Below are positions 1 to 13,927 of a DNA stretch of 64,000 bases, in pieces. The position numbers and the translations under genes are program-made. How positions within the stretch are numbered: position 1 is the stretch's first letter; each line of letters starts with the position of its first letter. The notes under the pieces were generated by a model that worked only from the letters and a program-made list of their open reading frames with translations, did not search any database and was not told the origin of the DNA. The stretch is from Nematostella vectensis (Eukaryota > Cnidaria > Anthozoa > Actiniaria > Edwardsiidae). The stretch is from NCBI RefSeq assembly GCF_932526225.1, contig NC_064045.1:16116442-16180441 (forward strand), written 5' to 3'.

Positions 1-232
1 ATAAAACAGTATACTCGGAAAAAAAGGTATATCAATCTATCGAGCGCTATGCTCTATGTTAGAATCTACTTAATCAAGTTATCCAAGGAATCTAGTTAGT
101 TCTTGTGTGCATGAAATATGTACAGGATCCTGAACAAAGCATGAGCACATCAAAGATACTGAGAGTACATAAAAATGTCCCTATACCTTCTTTTTATGTC
201 ATGACACACCAAGAACAGTATAATTAAGTATC

Positions 233-609
233 CTTTAACCTTTAAACCTTTAACCTTTAAATACAATAATTGCCACTAGCGAGCTAATCCGGCAATGAGA
301 GTGTAACCTCGGTTAGTAAGCACTGTCACTGGGGGTGGTCACTGCCAGAGGGTTTATTGCGTCCCCAGTGGTTCTTTTACGTCCCTTCGGTTCAGGTTTA
401 GTGTAGTACAGCTTGAAGAGACGGGACCTCCGGTTTAGTGTCCTTATCCGAGAAGACTGGAAACACGGGAGAATAACTTCAACTCACTTGTGACAAATTC
501 GATTCAAGGCAGGAACCCGGAAAAATCCCCAGTTTGAGCCAGGATTCGAACCTGGGCCACAGCGGTGAGAGGCCGACGCGCTAACACACTAGGCCACCCG
601 TGCTTCCCA
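233..609 (-). mobile_element. tRNA-Glu-derived SINE, copy 1 of 6
   Basis: This 377-bp insertion lies between repeated ATC trinucleotides in a satellite monomer. Read on the minus strand, it starts with a tRNA-like head that has an A box (TGGCCTAGTG, 585-596) and a perfect B box (GGTTCGAATCC, 542-552). The segment CTCTCACCGC matches the anticodon arm of tRNA-Glu(CTC). A body of about 300 bp follows, and the 3' end has a tail of tandem TTTAAAGG/TTAAAGG units (233-262), typical of SINEs moved by a LINE. The flanking duplication is short (ATC at 230-232 and 610-612). Confidence 0.85.
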
Positions 610-648
610 ATCGATATTTAATAAAAAAAAAAAAAAGAAAGAAAAATA

Positions 649-720
649 GGCTATCAGCGGGAATCGAACCCGGGTAGCTGCGTTAGTATTCAAGTGCCCG
701 CAACGAAAGACTAACGTGGC
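649..720 (-). pseudogene. Degenerate tRNA-like module (one per satellite monomer)
   Basis: On the minus strand, 72 nt end in a T arm with loop TTCGATT and B box GGTTCGATTCC (660-670); four of five T-stem pairs form. A run of T follows within a few bases, as a Pol III terminator would. The A-box region is poor, the acceptor stem pairs at only about three of seven positions, and I could not fold a convincing anticodon arm. It is therefore a tRNA relic rather than a working tRNA. The same module recurs in every monomer (for example 1195-1266 and 1740-1811) with small changes. Confidence 0.6.
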
Positions 721-1703
721 ATTGCTGAAGGGAATTGTAATGAAAATTACTTTTAATACTATTGGTATCGTAAACTATCCCAAGCAAAGTCACCATCGGA
801 CTGAAGGTTACAGTCGGGAAAAGCTTCAGGGTTACATTCGGGAATTTGTTTTACGAGTGTAACCTCCAAAAGGTTACAATCGATAATTTTTTTTCCGAAT
901 GTAAATTCCAAAAAGTAACATTGGGAAAAATAAAACAGTATACTCGTAAAAAAAGGTATATCAATCTATCGAGCGCTATGCTCTATGTTAGAATCTACTT
1001 AATCAAGTTATCCAAGGAATCTAGTTAGTTCTTGTGTGCATAAAATATGTACAGGATCCTGAACAAAGCATAAGCACATCAAAGATGCTGAGAGTACATA
1101 AAAATGTCCCTATACCTTCTTTTTATGTCATGACACACCAAGAACAGTATAATTAAATATCGATATTTGAAAAAAAAAATAAAGAAAAAAAATAGGCTAT
1201 CAGCGGGAATCGAACCCGGGTCGCTGCGTTAGTAGTCAAGTGCCTGCAACGAAAGACTAACGTGGCATTGCTGAAGGGAATTGTAATGAAAATTACTTTT
1301 AATACTATTGGCATCGTAAACTATCCCAAGCAAAGTCACCATCGGACTGGAGGTTACATTCGGGAAAAGCTTCGGGTTACATTCGGGAATTTGTTTTACG
1401 AGTGTAACCTCCAAAAGGTTACCATAGATAATTTTTTTTCGAATGTAAATTCCAAAAAGTAACATTAGGAAAAATAAAACAGTATACTCGGGAAAAAAGG
1501 TATATCAATCTATCGAGCGCTATGCTCTATGTTAGAATCTACTTAATCAAGTTATCCAAGGAATCTAGTTAGTTCTTGTGTGCATAAAATATGTACAGGA
1601 TCCTGAACAAAGCATGAGCACATCAAAGATGCTGAGAGTACATCAAAATGTCCCTATACCTTCTTTTTATGTCATGACACACCAAGAACAGTATAATTAA
1701 GTA

Positions 1704-2249
1704 TCGATATTTAAAAAAAAAAATAAAGAAAAAAAAATAAGCTATCAGCGGGAATCGAACCCGGGTCGCTGCGTTAGTAGTCAAGTGCCCGCAACGAAAG
1801 ACTAACGTGGCATTGCTGAAGGGAATTGTAATAAAAATTACTTTTAATACTATTGGTATCGTAAACTATCCCAAGCAAAGTCACCATCCGACTGGAGGTT
1901 ACATTCGGGAAAAGCTTTAGGGTTACATTCGGGAATTTGTTTTACGAGTGTAACCTCCAAAAGGTTACAATCGATAATTTTTTTTCCGAATGTAAATTCC
2001 AAAAAGTAACATTAGGAAAAATAAAACAGTATACTCGGAAAAAAGGTATATCAATCTATCGAGCGCTATGCTCTATGTTAGAATCTACTTAATCAAGTTA
2101 TCCAAGGAATCTAGTTAGTTCTTGTGTGCATAAAATATGTACAGGATCCTGAACAAAGCATGAGCACATCAAAGATTCTGAGAGTACATCAAAATGTCCC
2201 TATACCTTCTTTTTATGTCATGACACACCAAGAACAGTATAATTAAGTA
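1704..2249. repeat. Representative satellite monomer (546 bp)
   Basis: One monomer, counted from TCGATATT to the next. In order it contains an A-rich spacer, a tRNA-like module on the minus strand (1740-1811), a segment ATTACTTTTAATACTATTGG, the cluster of GGTTACATTCGGGA-like motifs in both orientations (about 1893-2015), a short dyad GAGC-GCTAT-GCTC, the perfect palindrome CAGGATCCTG (2142-2151) and a T-rich stretch ending in GTATAATTAAGTA. No reading frame is conserved across all monomers. Confidence 0.9.
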
Positions 2250-5200
2250 TCGATATTAAAAAAAAAATAAAGAAAAAAAAATAGGCTATCAGCGGGAATC
2301 GAACCCGGGTCGCTGCTTTAGTAGTCAAGTGCCCGCAACGAAAGACTAACGTGGCATTGCTGAAGGGAATTGTAATGAAAATTACTTTTAATACTATTGG
2401 TATCGTAAACTATCAAAAGCAAAGTCACCATCGGACTGGAGGTTACATTCGGGAAAAGCTTCAGGGTTACATTCGGGAATTTGTTTTACGAGTGTAACCT
2501 CCAAAAGGTTACAATCGATAATTTTTTTCCGAATGTAAATTCCAAAAAGTAACATTAGGAAAAAATAAAACAGTATACTCGGAAAAAAAGGTATATCAAT
2601 CTATCGAGCGCTATGCTCTATGTTAGAATCTACTTAATCAAGTTATCCAAGGAATCTAGTTAGTTCTTGTGTGCATAAAATCTGTACAGGATCCTGAACA
2701 AAGCATGAGCACATCAAAGATGCTGAGAGTACATCAAAATGTCCCTATACCTTCTTTTTATGTCATGACACAACAGGAACAGTATAATTAAGTATCGATA
2801 TTTTAAAAACGAAAATAAAGAAAAAAAAATAGGCTATCAGCGGGAATCAAACCCGGGTCGCTGCGTTAGTAGTCAAGTGCCTGCAACGAAAGACTAACGT
2901 GGCATTGCTGAAGGGAATTGTAATGAAAATTACTTTTAATACTATTGGTATCGTAAACTATCCCAAGCAAAGTCACCATCGGACTGGAGGTTACATTCGG
3001 GAAAAGCTTCAGGGTTACATTCGGGAATTTATTTTACGAGTGTAACCTCCAAAAGGTTACAATCGATAATTTGTTTTCCGAATGTAAATTCCAAAAAGTA
3101 ACATTAGGAAAATAAAACAGTATACTCGGAAAAAAAAGGTATATCAATCTATCGAGCGCTATGCTCTATGTTAGAATCTACTTAATCAAGTTATCCAAGG
3201 AATCTAGTCAGGTCTTGTGTGCATAAAATATGTACAGGATCCTGAACAAAGCATGAGCACATCAAAGATGCTGAGAGTACATAAAAATGTCCCTATACGT
3301 TCTTTTTATGTCATGACACACCAAGAACAGTATAATTAAGTATCGATATTTAAAAAAAAAAAATAAAGAAAAAAAAATAGGCTATCAGCGGGAATCGAAC
3401 CCGGGTAGCTGCGTTAGTAGTCAAGTGCCCGCAACGAAAGACTAACGTGGCATTGCTGAAGGGAATTGTAATGAAAATTACTTTTAATACTATTGGTATC
3501 GTAAACTATCCCAAGCAAAGTCACCATCGGACTGGAGGTTACATTCGGGAAAAGCTTTAGGGTTACATTCGGGAATTTGTTTTACGAGTGTAACCTCCAA
3601 AAGGTTACAATCGATAATTTTTTTTCCGAATGTAAATTCCAAAAAGTAACATTGGGAAAAATAAAACAGTATACTCGGAAAAAAAGGTATATCAATCTAT
3701 CGAGCGCTATGCTCTATGTTAAAATCTACTTAATCAAGTTATCCAAGGAATCTAGATAGTTCTTGTGTGCATAAAATATGTACAGGATCCTGAACAAAGC
3801 ATGAGCACATCAAAGATGCTAAGAGTACATAAAAATGTCCCTATACCTTCTTTTTATGTCATGACACACCAAGAACAGTATAATTAAGTATCGATATTTA
3901 AAAAAAAAACAAATAAAGAAAAAAAATTAGGCTATCAGCGGGAATCGAACCCGGGTCGCTGCGTTAGTAGTCAAGTGCCCGCAACGAAAGACTAACGTGG
4001 CATTGCTGAAGGGAATTGTAATGAAAATTACTTTTAATACTATTGGTATCGTAAACTATCCCAAGCAAAGTCACCATCGGACTGGAGGTTACATTCGGGA
4101 AAAGCTTTAGGGTTACATTCGGGAATTTGTTTTACGAGTGTAACCTCCAAAAGGTTACAATCGATAACTTTTTTTCCGAATGTAAATTCCAAAAAGTAAC
4201 ATTAGGAAAATAAAACAGTATACTCGGAAAAAAAGGTATATCAATCTATCGAGCGCTATGCTCTATGTTAGAATCTACTTAATCAAGTTATCCAAGGAAT
4301 CTAGTTAGTTCTTGTGTGCATAAAATATGTACAGGATCCTGAACAAAGCATGAGCACATCAAAGATGCTGAGAGTACATCAAAATGTCCCTATACCTTCT
4401 TTTTATGTCATGACACACCAAGAACAGTATAATTAAGTATCGATATTAAAAAATAAAAATAAAGAAAAAAAAAATAGGCTATCAGCGGGAATCGAACCCG
4501 GGTCGTTGCGTTAGTAGTCAAGTGCCCGCAACGAAAGACTATCGTGGCATTGCTGAAGGGAATCGTAATGAAAATTACTTTTAATACTATTGGTATCGTA
4601 AACTATCCCAAGCAAAGTCAACATTGGACTGGAGGTTACATTCGGGAAAAGCTTCAGGCTTACATTCGGGAATTTGTTTTACGAGTGTAACCTCCAAAAG
4701 GTTACAATCAATAATTTTTTTTCCGAATGTAAATTCCAAAAAGTAACATTAGGAAAAATAAAACAGTATACTCGGAAAAAAAGGTATATCAATCTATCGA
4801 GCGCTATGCTCTATGTTAGAATCTACTTAATCAAGTTATCCAAGGAATCTAGTTAGTTCTTGTGCGCATAAAATATGTACAGGATCCTGAACAAAGCATG
4901 AGCACATCAAAGATGCTGAGAGTACATAAAAATGTCCCTATACCTTCTTTTTATGTCATGACACACCAAGAACAGTATAATTAAGTATCGATATTAAAAA
5001 AAAAAAATAAAGAAAAAAAAATAGGCTATCAGCGGGAATCGAACCCGGGTCGTTGCGTTAGTAGTCAAGTGCCCGCAACGTAAGACTAACGTGGCATTGC
5101 TGAAGGGAATCGTAATGAAAATTACTTTTAATACTATTGGTATCGTAAACTATCCCAAGCAAAGTCAACATCGGACTGGAGGTTACATTCAGGAAAAGCT

Positions 5201-8200
5201 TCAGGGTTACATTCGGGAATTTGTTTTACGAGTGTCACCTCCAAAAGGTTACAATCAATAATTTTTTTTCCGAATGTAAATTCCAAAAAGTAACATTAGG
5301 AAAAATAAAACAGTATACTCGGAAAAAAGGTATATCAATCTATCGAGCGCTATGCTCTATGTTAGAATCTACTTAATCAAGTTATCCAAGGAATCTAGTT
5401 AGTTCTTGTGCGCATAAAATATGTACAGGATCCTGAACAAAGCATGAGCACATCAAAGATGCTGAGAGTACATAAAAATGTCCCTATACCTTCTTTTTAT
5501 ATCATGACACACCAAGAACAGTATAATTAAGTATCGATATTTAAAAAAAAAAATTAAGACAAAAAAAATAGGCTATCAGCGGGAATCTAACCCGGGTCGC
5601 TACGGCTGTAGTCAAGTGCCCGCAACGAAAGACTAACGTGGCATTGCTGAAGAGAATTGTAATGAAAATTACTTTTAATACTATTGGTATCGTAAACTAT
5701 CCCAAGCAAAGTCACCATCGGACTGGAGGTTACATTCGGGAAAAGCTTTAGGGTTACATTCGGGAATTTGTTTTACGAGTGTAACCTCCAAAAGGTTACA
5801 ATCGATAATTTTTTTTCTGAATGTAAATTCCAAAAAGTAACATTAGGAAAAATAAAACAGTATACTCGGAAAAAAAGGTATATCAATCTATCGAGCGCTA
5901 TGCTCTATGTTAGAATCTACTTAATCAAGTTATCCAAGGAATCTAGTTAGTTCTTGTGTGCATAAAATATGTACAGGATCCTGAACAAAGCATGAGCACA
6001 TCAAAGATGCTGAGAGTACATCAAAATGTCCCTATACCTTCTTTTTATGTCATGACACACCAAGAACAGTATAATTAAGTATCGATATTTAAAAAAAAAA
6101 ATAAAGAAAAAAAAATAAGCTATCAGCGGGAATCGAACCCGGGTCGCTGCGTTAGTAGTCAAGTGCCCGCAACGAAAGACTAAAGTGGCATTGCTGAAGG
6201 GAATTGTAATGAAAATTACTTTTAATACTATTGGTATCGTAAACTATCCCAAGCAAAGTCACCATCCGACTGGAGGTTACATTCGGGAAAAGCTTCAGGG
6301 TTACACTCGGGAATTTGTTTTACGAGTGTAACCTCCAAAAGGTTACAATCGATAATTTTTTTTCCGAATGTAAATTCCAAAAAGTAACATTAGGAAAAAT
6401 AAAACAGTATACTCGGAAAAAAGGTATATTAATCTATCGAGCGCTATGCTCTATGTTAGAATCTACTTAATCAAGTTATCCAAGGAATCTAGTTAGTTCT
6501 TGTGTGCATAAAATATGTACAGGATCCTGAACAAAGCATGAGCACATCAAAGATTCTGAGAGTACATAAAAATGTCCCTATACCTTCTTTTTATGTCATG
6601 ACACACCAAGAACAGTATAATTAAGTATCGATATTAAAAAAAAAATAAAGAAAAAAAAATAGGCTATCAGCGGGAATCGAACCCGGGGCGCTGCTTTAGT
6701 AGTCAAGTGCCCGCAACGAAAGACTAACGTGGCATTGCTGAAGGGAATTGTAATGAAAATTACTTTTAATACTATTGGTATCGTAAACTATCCCAAGCAA
6801 AGTCACCATCGGACTGGAGGTTACATTCGGGAAAAGCTTCAGGGTTACATTCGGGAATTTGTTTTACGAGTGTAACCTCCAAAAGGTTACAATCGATAAT
6901 TTTTTTCCGAATGTAAATTCCAAAAAGTAACATTAGGAAAAAATAAAACAGTATACTCGGAAAAAAAGGTATATCAATCTATCGAGCGCTATGCTCTATG
7001 TTAGAATCTACTTAATCAAGTTATCCAAGGAATCTAGTTAGTTCTTGTGTGCATAAAATCTGTACAGGATCCTGAACAAAGCATGAGCACATCAAAGATG
7101 CTGAGAGTACATCAAAATGTCCCTATACCTTCTTTTTATGTCATGACACAACAGGAACAGTATAATTAAGTATCGATATTTTAAAAACGAAAATAAAGAA
7201 AAAAAAATAGGCTATCAGCGGGAATCAAACCCGGGTCGCTGCGTTAGTAGTCAAGTGCCCGCAACGAAAGACTAACGTGGCATTGCTGAAGGGAATTGTA
7301 ATGAAAATTACTTTTAATACTATTGGTATCGTAAACTATCCCAAGCAAAGTCACCATCGGACTGGAGGTTACATTCGGGAAAAGCTTTAGGGTTACATTC
7401 GGGAATTTGTTTTACGAGTGTAACCTCCAAAAGGTTACAATCGATAATTTTTTTTCCGAATGTAAATTCCAAAAAGTAACATTAGGAAAAATAAAACAGT
7501 ATACTCGGAAAAAAAGGTATATCAATCTATCGAGCGCTATGCTCTATGTTAGAATCTACTTAATCAAGTTATCCAAGGAATCTAGTTAGTTCTTGTGTGC
7601 ATAAAATATGTACAGGATCCTGAACAAAGCATGAGCACATCAAAGATGCTGAGAGTACATCAAAATGTCCCTATACCTTCTTTTTATGTCATGACACACC
7701 AAGAACAGTATAATTAAGTATCGATATTTAAAAAAAAAAATAAAGAAAAAAAAATAAGCTATCAGCGGGAATCGAACCCGGGTCGCTGCGTTAGTAGTCA
7801 AGTGCCCGCAACGAAAGACTAAAGTGGCATTGCTGAAGGGAATTGTAATGAAAATTACTTTTAATACTATTGGTATCGTAAACTATCCCAAGCAAAGTCA
7901 CCATCCGACTGGAGGTTACATTCGGGAAAAGCTTCAGGGTTACATTCGGGAATTTGTTTTACGAGTGTAACCTCCAAAAGGTTACAATCGATAATTTTTT
8001 TTCCGAATGTAAATTCCAAAAAGTAACATTAGGAAAAATAAAACAGTATACTCGGAAAAAAAGGTATATCAATCTATCGAGCGCTATGCTCTATGTTAGA
8101 ATCTACTTAATCAAGTTATCCAAGGAATCTAGTTAGTTCTTGTGTGCATAAAATATGTACAGGATCCTGAACAAAGCATGAGCACATCAAAGATTCTGAG

Positions 8201-9358
8201 AGTACATAAAAATGTCCCTATACCTTCTTTTTATGTCATGACACACCAAGAACAGTATAATTAAGTATCGATATTAAAAAAAAAATAAAGAAAAAAAAAT
8301 AGGCTATCAGCGGGAATCGAACCCGGGGCGCTGCTTTAGTAGTCAAGTGCCCGCAACGAAAGACTAACGTGGCATTGCTGAAGGGAATTGTAATGAAAAT
8401 TACTTTTAATACTATTGGTATCGTAAACTATCCCAAGCAAAGTCACCATCGGACTGGAGGTTACATTCGGGAAAAGCTTCAGGGTTACATTCGGGAATTT
8501 GTTTTACGAGTGTAACCTCCAAAAGGTTACAATCGATAATTTTTTTTCCGAATGTAAATTCCAAAAAGTAGCATTAGGAAAATAAAACAGTATACTCGGA
8601 AAAAAAGGTATATCAATTTATCGAGCGCTATGCTCTTTGTTAGAATCTACTTAATCAAGTTATCCAAGGAATCTAGTTAGTTCTTGTGTGCATAAAATAT
8701 GTACAGGATCCTGAACAAAGCATGAGCACATCAAAGATGCTGAGAGTACATAAAAATGTCCCTATACCTTCTTTTTATGTCATGACACACCAAGAACAGT
8801 ATAATTAAGTATCGATATTTAAAAAAAAATAAAGAAAAAAAAAATAGGCTATCAGCGGGAATCGAACCCGGGTCGCTGCGTTAGTAGTGAAGTGCCCGCA
8901 ACGAAAGACTAACGTGGCATTGCTGAAGTGAATTGTAATGAAAATTACTTTTAATACTATTGGTATCGTAAACTATCCCAAGCAAAGTCACCATCGGACT
9001 GGAGGTTACATTCGGGAAAAGCTTCAGGGTTACATTCGGGATTTGTTTTACGAGTGTAACCTCCAAAAGGTTACCATCGATAATTTTTTTTCCGAATGTA
9101 AATTCCAAAAAGTAACATTAGGAAAGATAAAACAGTATACTCGGAAAAAAAGGTATATCAATCTATCGAGCGCTATGCTCTATGTTAGAATCTACTTAAT
9201 CAAGTTATCCAAGGAATCTAGTTAGTTCTTGTGTGCATGAAATATGTACAGGATCCTGAACAAAGCATGAGCACATCAAAGATACTGAGAGTACATAAAA
9301 ATGTCCCTATACCTTCTTTTTATGTCATGACACACCAAGAACAGTATAATTAAGTATC

Positions 9359-9735
9359 CTTTAACCTTTAAACCTTTAACCTTTAAATACAATAATTGCC
9401 ACTAGCGAGCTAATCCGGCAATGAGAGTGTAACCTCGGTTAGTAAGCACTGTCACTGGGGGTGGTCACTGCCAGAGGGTTTATTGCGTCCCCAGTGGTTC
9501 TTTTACGTCCCTTCGGTTCAGGTTTAGTGTAGTACAGCTTGAAGAGACGGGACCTCCGGTTTAGTGTCCTTATCCGAGAAGACTGGAAACACGGGAGAAT
9601 AACTTCAACTCACTTGTGACAAATTCGATTCAAGGCAGGAACCCGGAAAAATCCCCAGTTTGAGCCAGGATTCGAACCTGGGCCACAGCGGTGAGAGGCC
9701 GACGCGCTAACACACTAGGCCACCCGTGCTTCCCA
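9359..9735 (-). mobile_element. tRNA-Glu-derived SINE, copy 2 of 6
   Basis: Same 377-bp element, orientation and junctions as the copy at 233-609. It arose by satellite amplification, not by a new insertion. It opens a 4192-bp block (SINE plus seven monomers) that recurs at 17584. Confidence 0.85.
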
Positions 9736-12700
9736 ATCGATATTTAATAAAAAAAAAAAAGAAAGAAAAATAGGCTATCAGCGGGAATCGAACCCGGGTA
9801 GCTGCGTTAGTATTCAAGTGCCCGCAACGAAAGACTAACGTGGCATTGCTGAAGGGAATTGTAATGAAAATTACTTTTAATACTATTGGTATCGTAAACT
9901 ATCCCAAGCAAAGTCACCATCGGACTGGAGGTTACAGTCGGGAAAAGCTTCAGGGTTACATTCGGGAATTTGTTTTACGAGTGTAACCTCCAAAAGGTTA
10001 CAATCGATAATTTTTTTTCCGAATGTAAATTCCAAAAAGTAACATTAGGAAAAATAAAACAGTATACTCGGAAAAAAAGGTATATCAATCTATCGAGCGC
10101 TATGCTCTATGTTAGAATCTACTTAATCAAGTTATCCAAGGAATCTAGTTAGTTCTTGTGTGCATAAAATATGTACAGGATCCTAAACAAAGCATAAGCA
10201 CATCAAAGATGCTGAGAGTACATAAAATGTCCCTATACCTTCTTTTTATGTCATGACACACCAAGAACAGTATAATTAAATATCGATATTTGAAAAAAAA
10301 AATAAAGAAAAAAAATAGGCTATCAGCGGGAATCGAACCCGGGTCGCTGCGTTAGTAGTCAAGTGCCTGCAACGAAAGACTAACGTGGCATTGCTGAAGG
10401 GAATTGTAATGAAAATTACTTTTAATACTATTGGCATCGTAAACTATCCCAAGCAAAGTCACCATCGGACTGGAGGTTACATTCGGGAAAAGCTTCGGGT
10501 TACATTCGGGAATTTGTTTTACGAGTGTAACCTCCAAAAGGTTACCATAGATAATTTTTTTTCGAATGTAAATTCCAAAAAGTAACATTAGGAAAAATAA
10601 AACAGTATACTCGGGAAAAAAGGTATATCAATCTATCGAGCGCTATGCTCTATGTTAGAATCTACTTAATCAAGTTATCCAAGGAATCTAGTTAGTTCTT
10701 GTGTGCATAAAATATGTACAGGATCCTGAACAAAGCATAAGCACATCAAAGATGCTGAGAGTACATAAAAATGTCCCTATACCTTCTTTTTATGTCATGA
10801 CACACCAAGAACAGTATAATTAAATATCGATATTTGAAAAAAAAATAAAGAAAAAAAATAGGCTATCAGCGGGAATCGAACCCGGGTCGCTGCGTTAGTA
10901 GTCAAGTGCCTGCAACGAAAGACTAACGTGGCATTGCTGAAGGGAATTGTAATGAAAATTACTTTTAATACTATTGGCATCGTAAACTATCCCAAGCAAA
11001 GTCACCATCGGACTGGAGGTTACATTCGGGAAAAGCTTCGGGTTACATTCGGGAATTTGTTTTACGAGTGTAACCTCCAAAAGGTTACCATAGATAATTT
11101 TTTTCCGAATGTAAATTCCAAAAAGTAACATTAGGAAAAATAAAACAGTATACTCGGGAAAAAAGGTATATCAATCTATCGAGCGCTATGCTCTATGTTA
11201 GAATCTACTTAATCAAGTTATCCAAGGAATCTAGTTAGTTCTTGTGTGCATAAAATATGTACAGGATCCTGAACAAAGCATGAGCACATCAAAGATGCTG
11301 AGAGTACATTAAAATGTCCCTATACCTTCTTTTTATGTCATGACACACCAAGAACAGTATAATTAAGTATCGATATTTAAAAAAAAAAAATAAAGAAAAA
11401 AAAAAGGTTATCAGCGGGAATCGAACCCGGGTCGCTGCGTTAGTAGTCAAGTGCCCGCAACGAAAGACTAACGTGGCATTGCTGAAGGGAATTGTAATGA
11501 AAATTACTTTTAATACTATTGGCATCGTAAACTATCCCAAGCAAAGTCACCATCGGACTGGAGGTTACATTCGGGAAAAGCTTCGGGTTACATTCGGGAA
11601 TTTGTTTTACGAGTGTAACCTCCAAAAGGTTACCATAGATAATTTTTTTCCGAATGTAAATTCCAAAAAGTAACATTAGGAAAAATAAAACAGTATACTC
11701 GGGAAAAAAGGTATATCAATCTATCGAGCGCTATGCTCTATGTTAGAATCTACTTAATCAAGTTATCCAAGGAATCTAGTTAGTTCTTGTGTGCATAAAA
11801 TATGTACAGGATCCTGAACAAAGCATGAGCACATCAAAGATGCTGAGAGTACATAAAAATGTCCCTATACCTTCTTTTTATGTCATGACACACCAAGAAC
11901 AGTATAATTAAGTATCGATATTTAAAAAAAAATAAAGAAAAAAAAATAGGCTATCAGCGGGAATCGAACCCGGGTCGCTGCGTTAGTAGTGAAGTGCCCG
12001 CAACGAAAGACTAACGTGGCATTGCTGAAGGGAATTGTAATGAAAATTACTTTTAATACTATTGGTATCGTAAACTATCCCAAGCAAAGTCACCATCGGA
12101 CTGGAGGTTACATTCGGGAAAAGCTTCAGGGTTACATTCGGGAATTTGTTTTACGAGTGTAACCTCCAAAAGGTTACCATCGATAATTTTTTTTCCGAAT
12201 GTAAATTCCAAAAAGTAACATTAGGAAAATAAAACAGTATACTCGGAAAAAAAGGTATATCAATCTATCGAGCGCTATGCTCTATGTTAGAATCTACTTA
12301 ATCAAGTTATCCAAGGAATCTAGTTAGTTCTTGTGTGCATAAAATATGTACAGGATCCTGAACAAAGCATGAGCACATCAAAGATGCTGAGAGTACATAA
12401 AAATGTCCCTATACCTTCTTTTTATGTCATGACACACCAAGAACAGTATAATTAAGTATCGATATTTAAAAAAAAAAATAAAGAAAAAAAAATAGGCTAT
12501 CAGCTGGAATCGAACCCGGGTCGCTGCGTTAGTAGTCAAGTGCCCGCAACGAAAGACTAACGTGGCATTTCTGAAGGGAATTGTAATGAAAATTACTTTT
12601 AATACTATTGGTATCGTACACTTTCCCAAGCAAAGTCACCATCGGACTGGAGGTTACATTCGGGAAAAGCTTCAGGGTTACATTCGGGAATTTGTTTTAC

Positions 12701-13550
12701 GAGTGTAACCTCCAAAAGGTTACAATCGATAATTTTTTTTCCGAATGTAAATTCCAAAAAGTAGCATTAGGAAAATAAAACAGTATACTCGGAAAAAAAG
12801 GTATATCAATTTATCGAGCGCTATGCTCTTTGTTAGAATCTACTTAATCAAGTTATCCAAGGAATCTAGTTAGTTCTTGTGTGCATAAAATATGTACAGG
12901 ATCCTGAACAAAGCATGAGCACATCAAAGATGCTGAGAGTACATAAAAATGTCCCTATACCTTCTTTTTATGTCATGACACACCAAGAACAGTATAATTA
13001 AGTATCGATATTTAAAAAAAAATAAAGAAAAAAAAATAGGCTATCAGCGGGAATCGAACCCGGGTCGCTGCGTTAGTAGTGAAGTGCCCGCAACGAAAGA
13101 CTAACGTGGCATTGCTGAAGGGAATTGTAATGAAAATTACTTTTAATACTATTGGTATCGTAAACTATCCCAAGCAAAGTCACCATCGGACTGGAGGTTA
13201 CATTCGGGAAAAGCTTCAGGGTTACATTCGGGATTTGTTTTACGAGTGTAACCTCCAAAAGGTTACCATCGATAATTTTTTTTCCGAATGTAAATTCCAA
13301 AAAGTAACATTAGGAAAGATAAAACAGTATACTCGGAAAAAAAGGTATATCAATCTATCGAGCGCTATGCTCTATGTTAGAATCTACTTAATCAAGTTAT
13401 CCAAGGAATCTAGTTAGTTCTTGTGTGCATGAAATATGTACAGGATCCTGAACAAAGCATGAGCACATCAAAGATACTGAGAGTACATAAAAATGTCCCT
13501 ATACCTTCTTTTTATGTCATGACACACCAAGAACAGTATAATTAAGTATC
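9359..13550. repeat. Higher-order repeat block: SINE + 7 monomers (4192 bp)
   Basis: This block recurs at 17584-21776 with the same order of variant monomers. Shared rare markers include the two-base deletion in ACATAAAATGTCCC (about 10220 and 18445), the variant CAGCTGGAATCG (about 12500 and 20730) and the one-base-shorter ATTCGGGATTTG (about 13230 and 21458). A shorter derivative, lacking two monomers, occupies 13551-16655. Confidence 0.85.
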
Positions 13551-13927
13551 CTTTAACCTTTAAACCTTTAACCTTTAAATACAATAATTGCCACTAGCGA
13601 GCTAATCCGGCAATGAGAGTGTAACCTCGGTTAGTAAGCACTGTCACTGGGGGTGGTCACTGCCAGAGGGTTTATTGCGTCCCCAGTGGTTCTTTTACGT
13701 CCCTTCGGTTCAGGTTTAGTGTAGTACAGCTTGAAGAGACGGGACCTCCGGTTTAGTGTCCTTATCCGAGAAGACTGGAAACACGGGAGAATAACTTCAA
13801 CTCACTTGTGACAAATTCGATTCAAGGCAGGAACCCGGAAAAATCCCCAGTTTGAGCCAGGATTCGAACCTGGGCCACAGCGGTGAGAGGCCGACGCGCT
13901 AACACACTAGGCCACCCGTGCTTCCCA
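13551..13927 (-). mobile_element. tRNA-Glu-derived SINE, copy 3 of 6
   Basis: Same element, junctions and length. It lies exactly seven monomers plus one SINE length after copy 2. Confidence 0.85.

Noticed and set aside
649-720. A functional tRNA gene in each monomer
   Set aside because: The T arm is good, but acceptor and anticodon stems do not pair and the A box is poor.
846-1028. The 60-codon frame MFYECNLQKV... found in many monomers
   Set aside because: It starts at TTG, is broken by A/T-run changes in many copies, and has no codon-level conservation I can see.
1229-1465. Minus-strand 75-78 codon frames across the satellite
   Set aside because: They overlap the plus frames and the tRNA-like module, change length with A-run indels, and match no known protein.
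13079-13417. Satellite frame of 112 codons, seen in several monomers
   Set aside because: It exists only where a one-base loss (ATTCGGGATTTG) joins two short frames, it has no ATG at its listed start (GTG), and most monomers break it. It follows from repetition, not selection.
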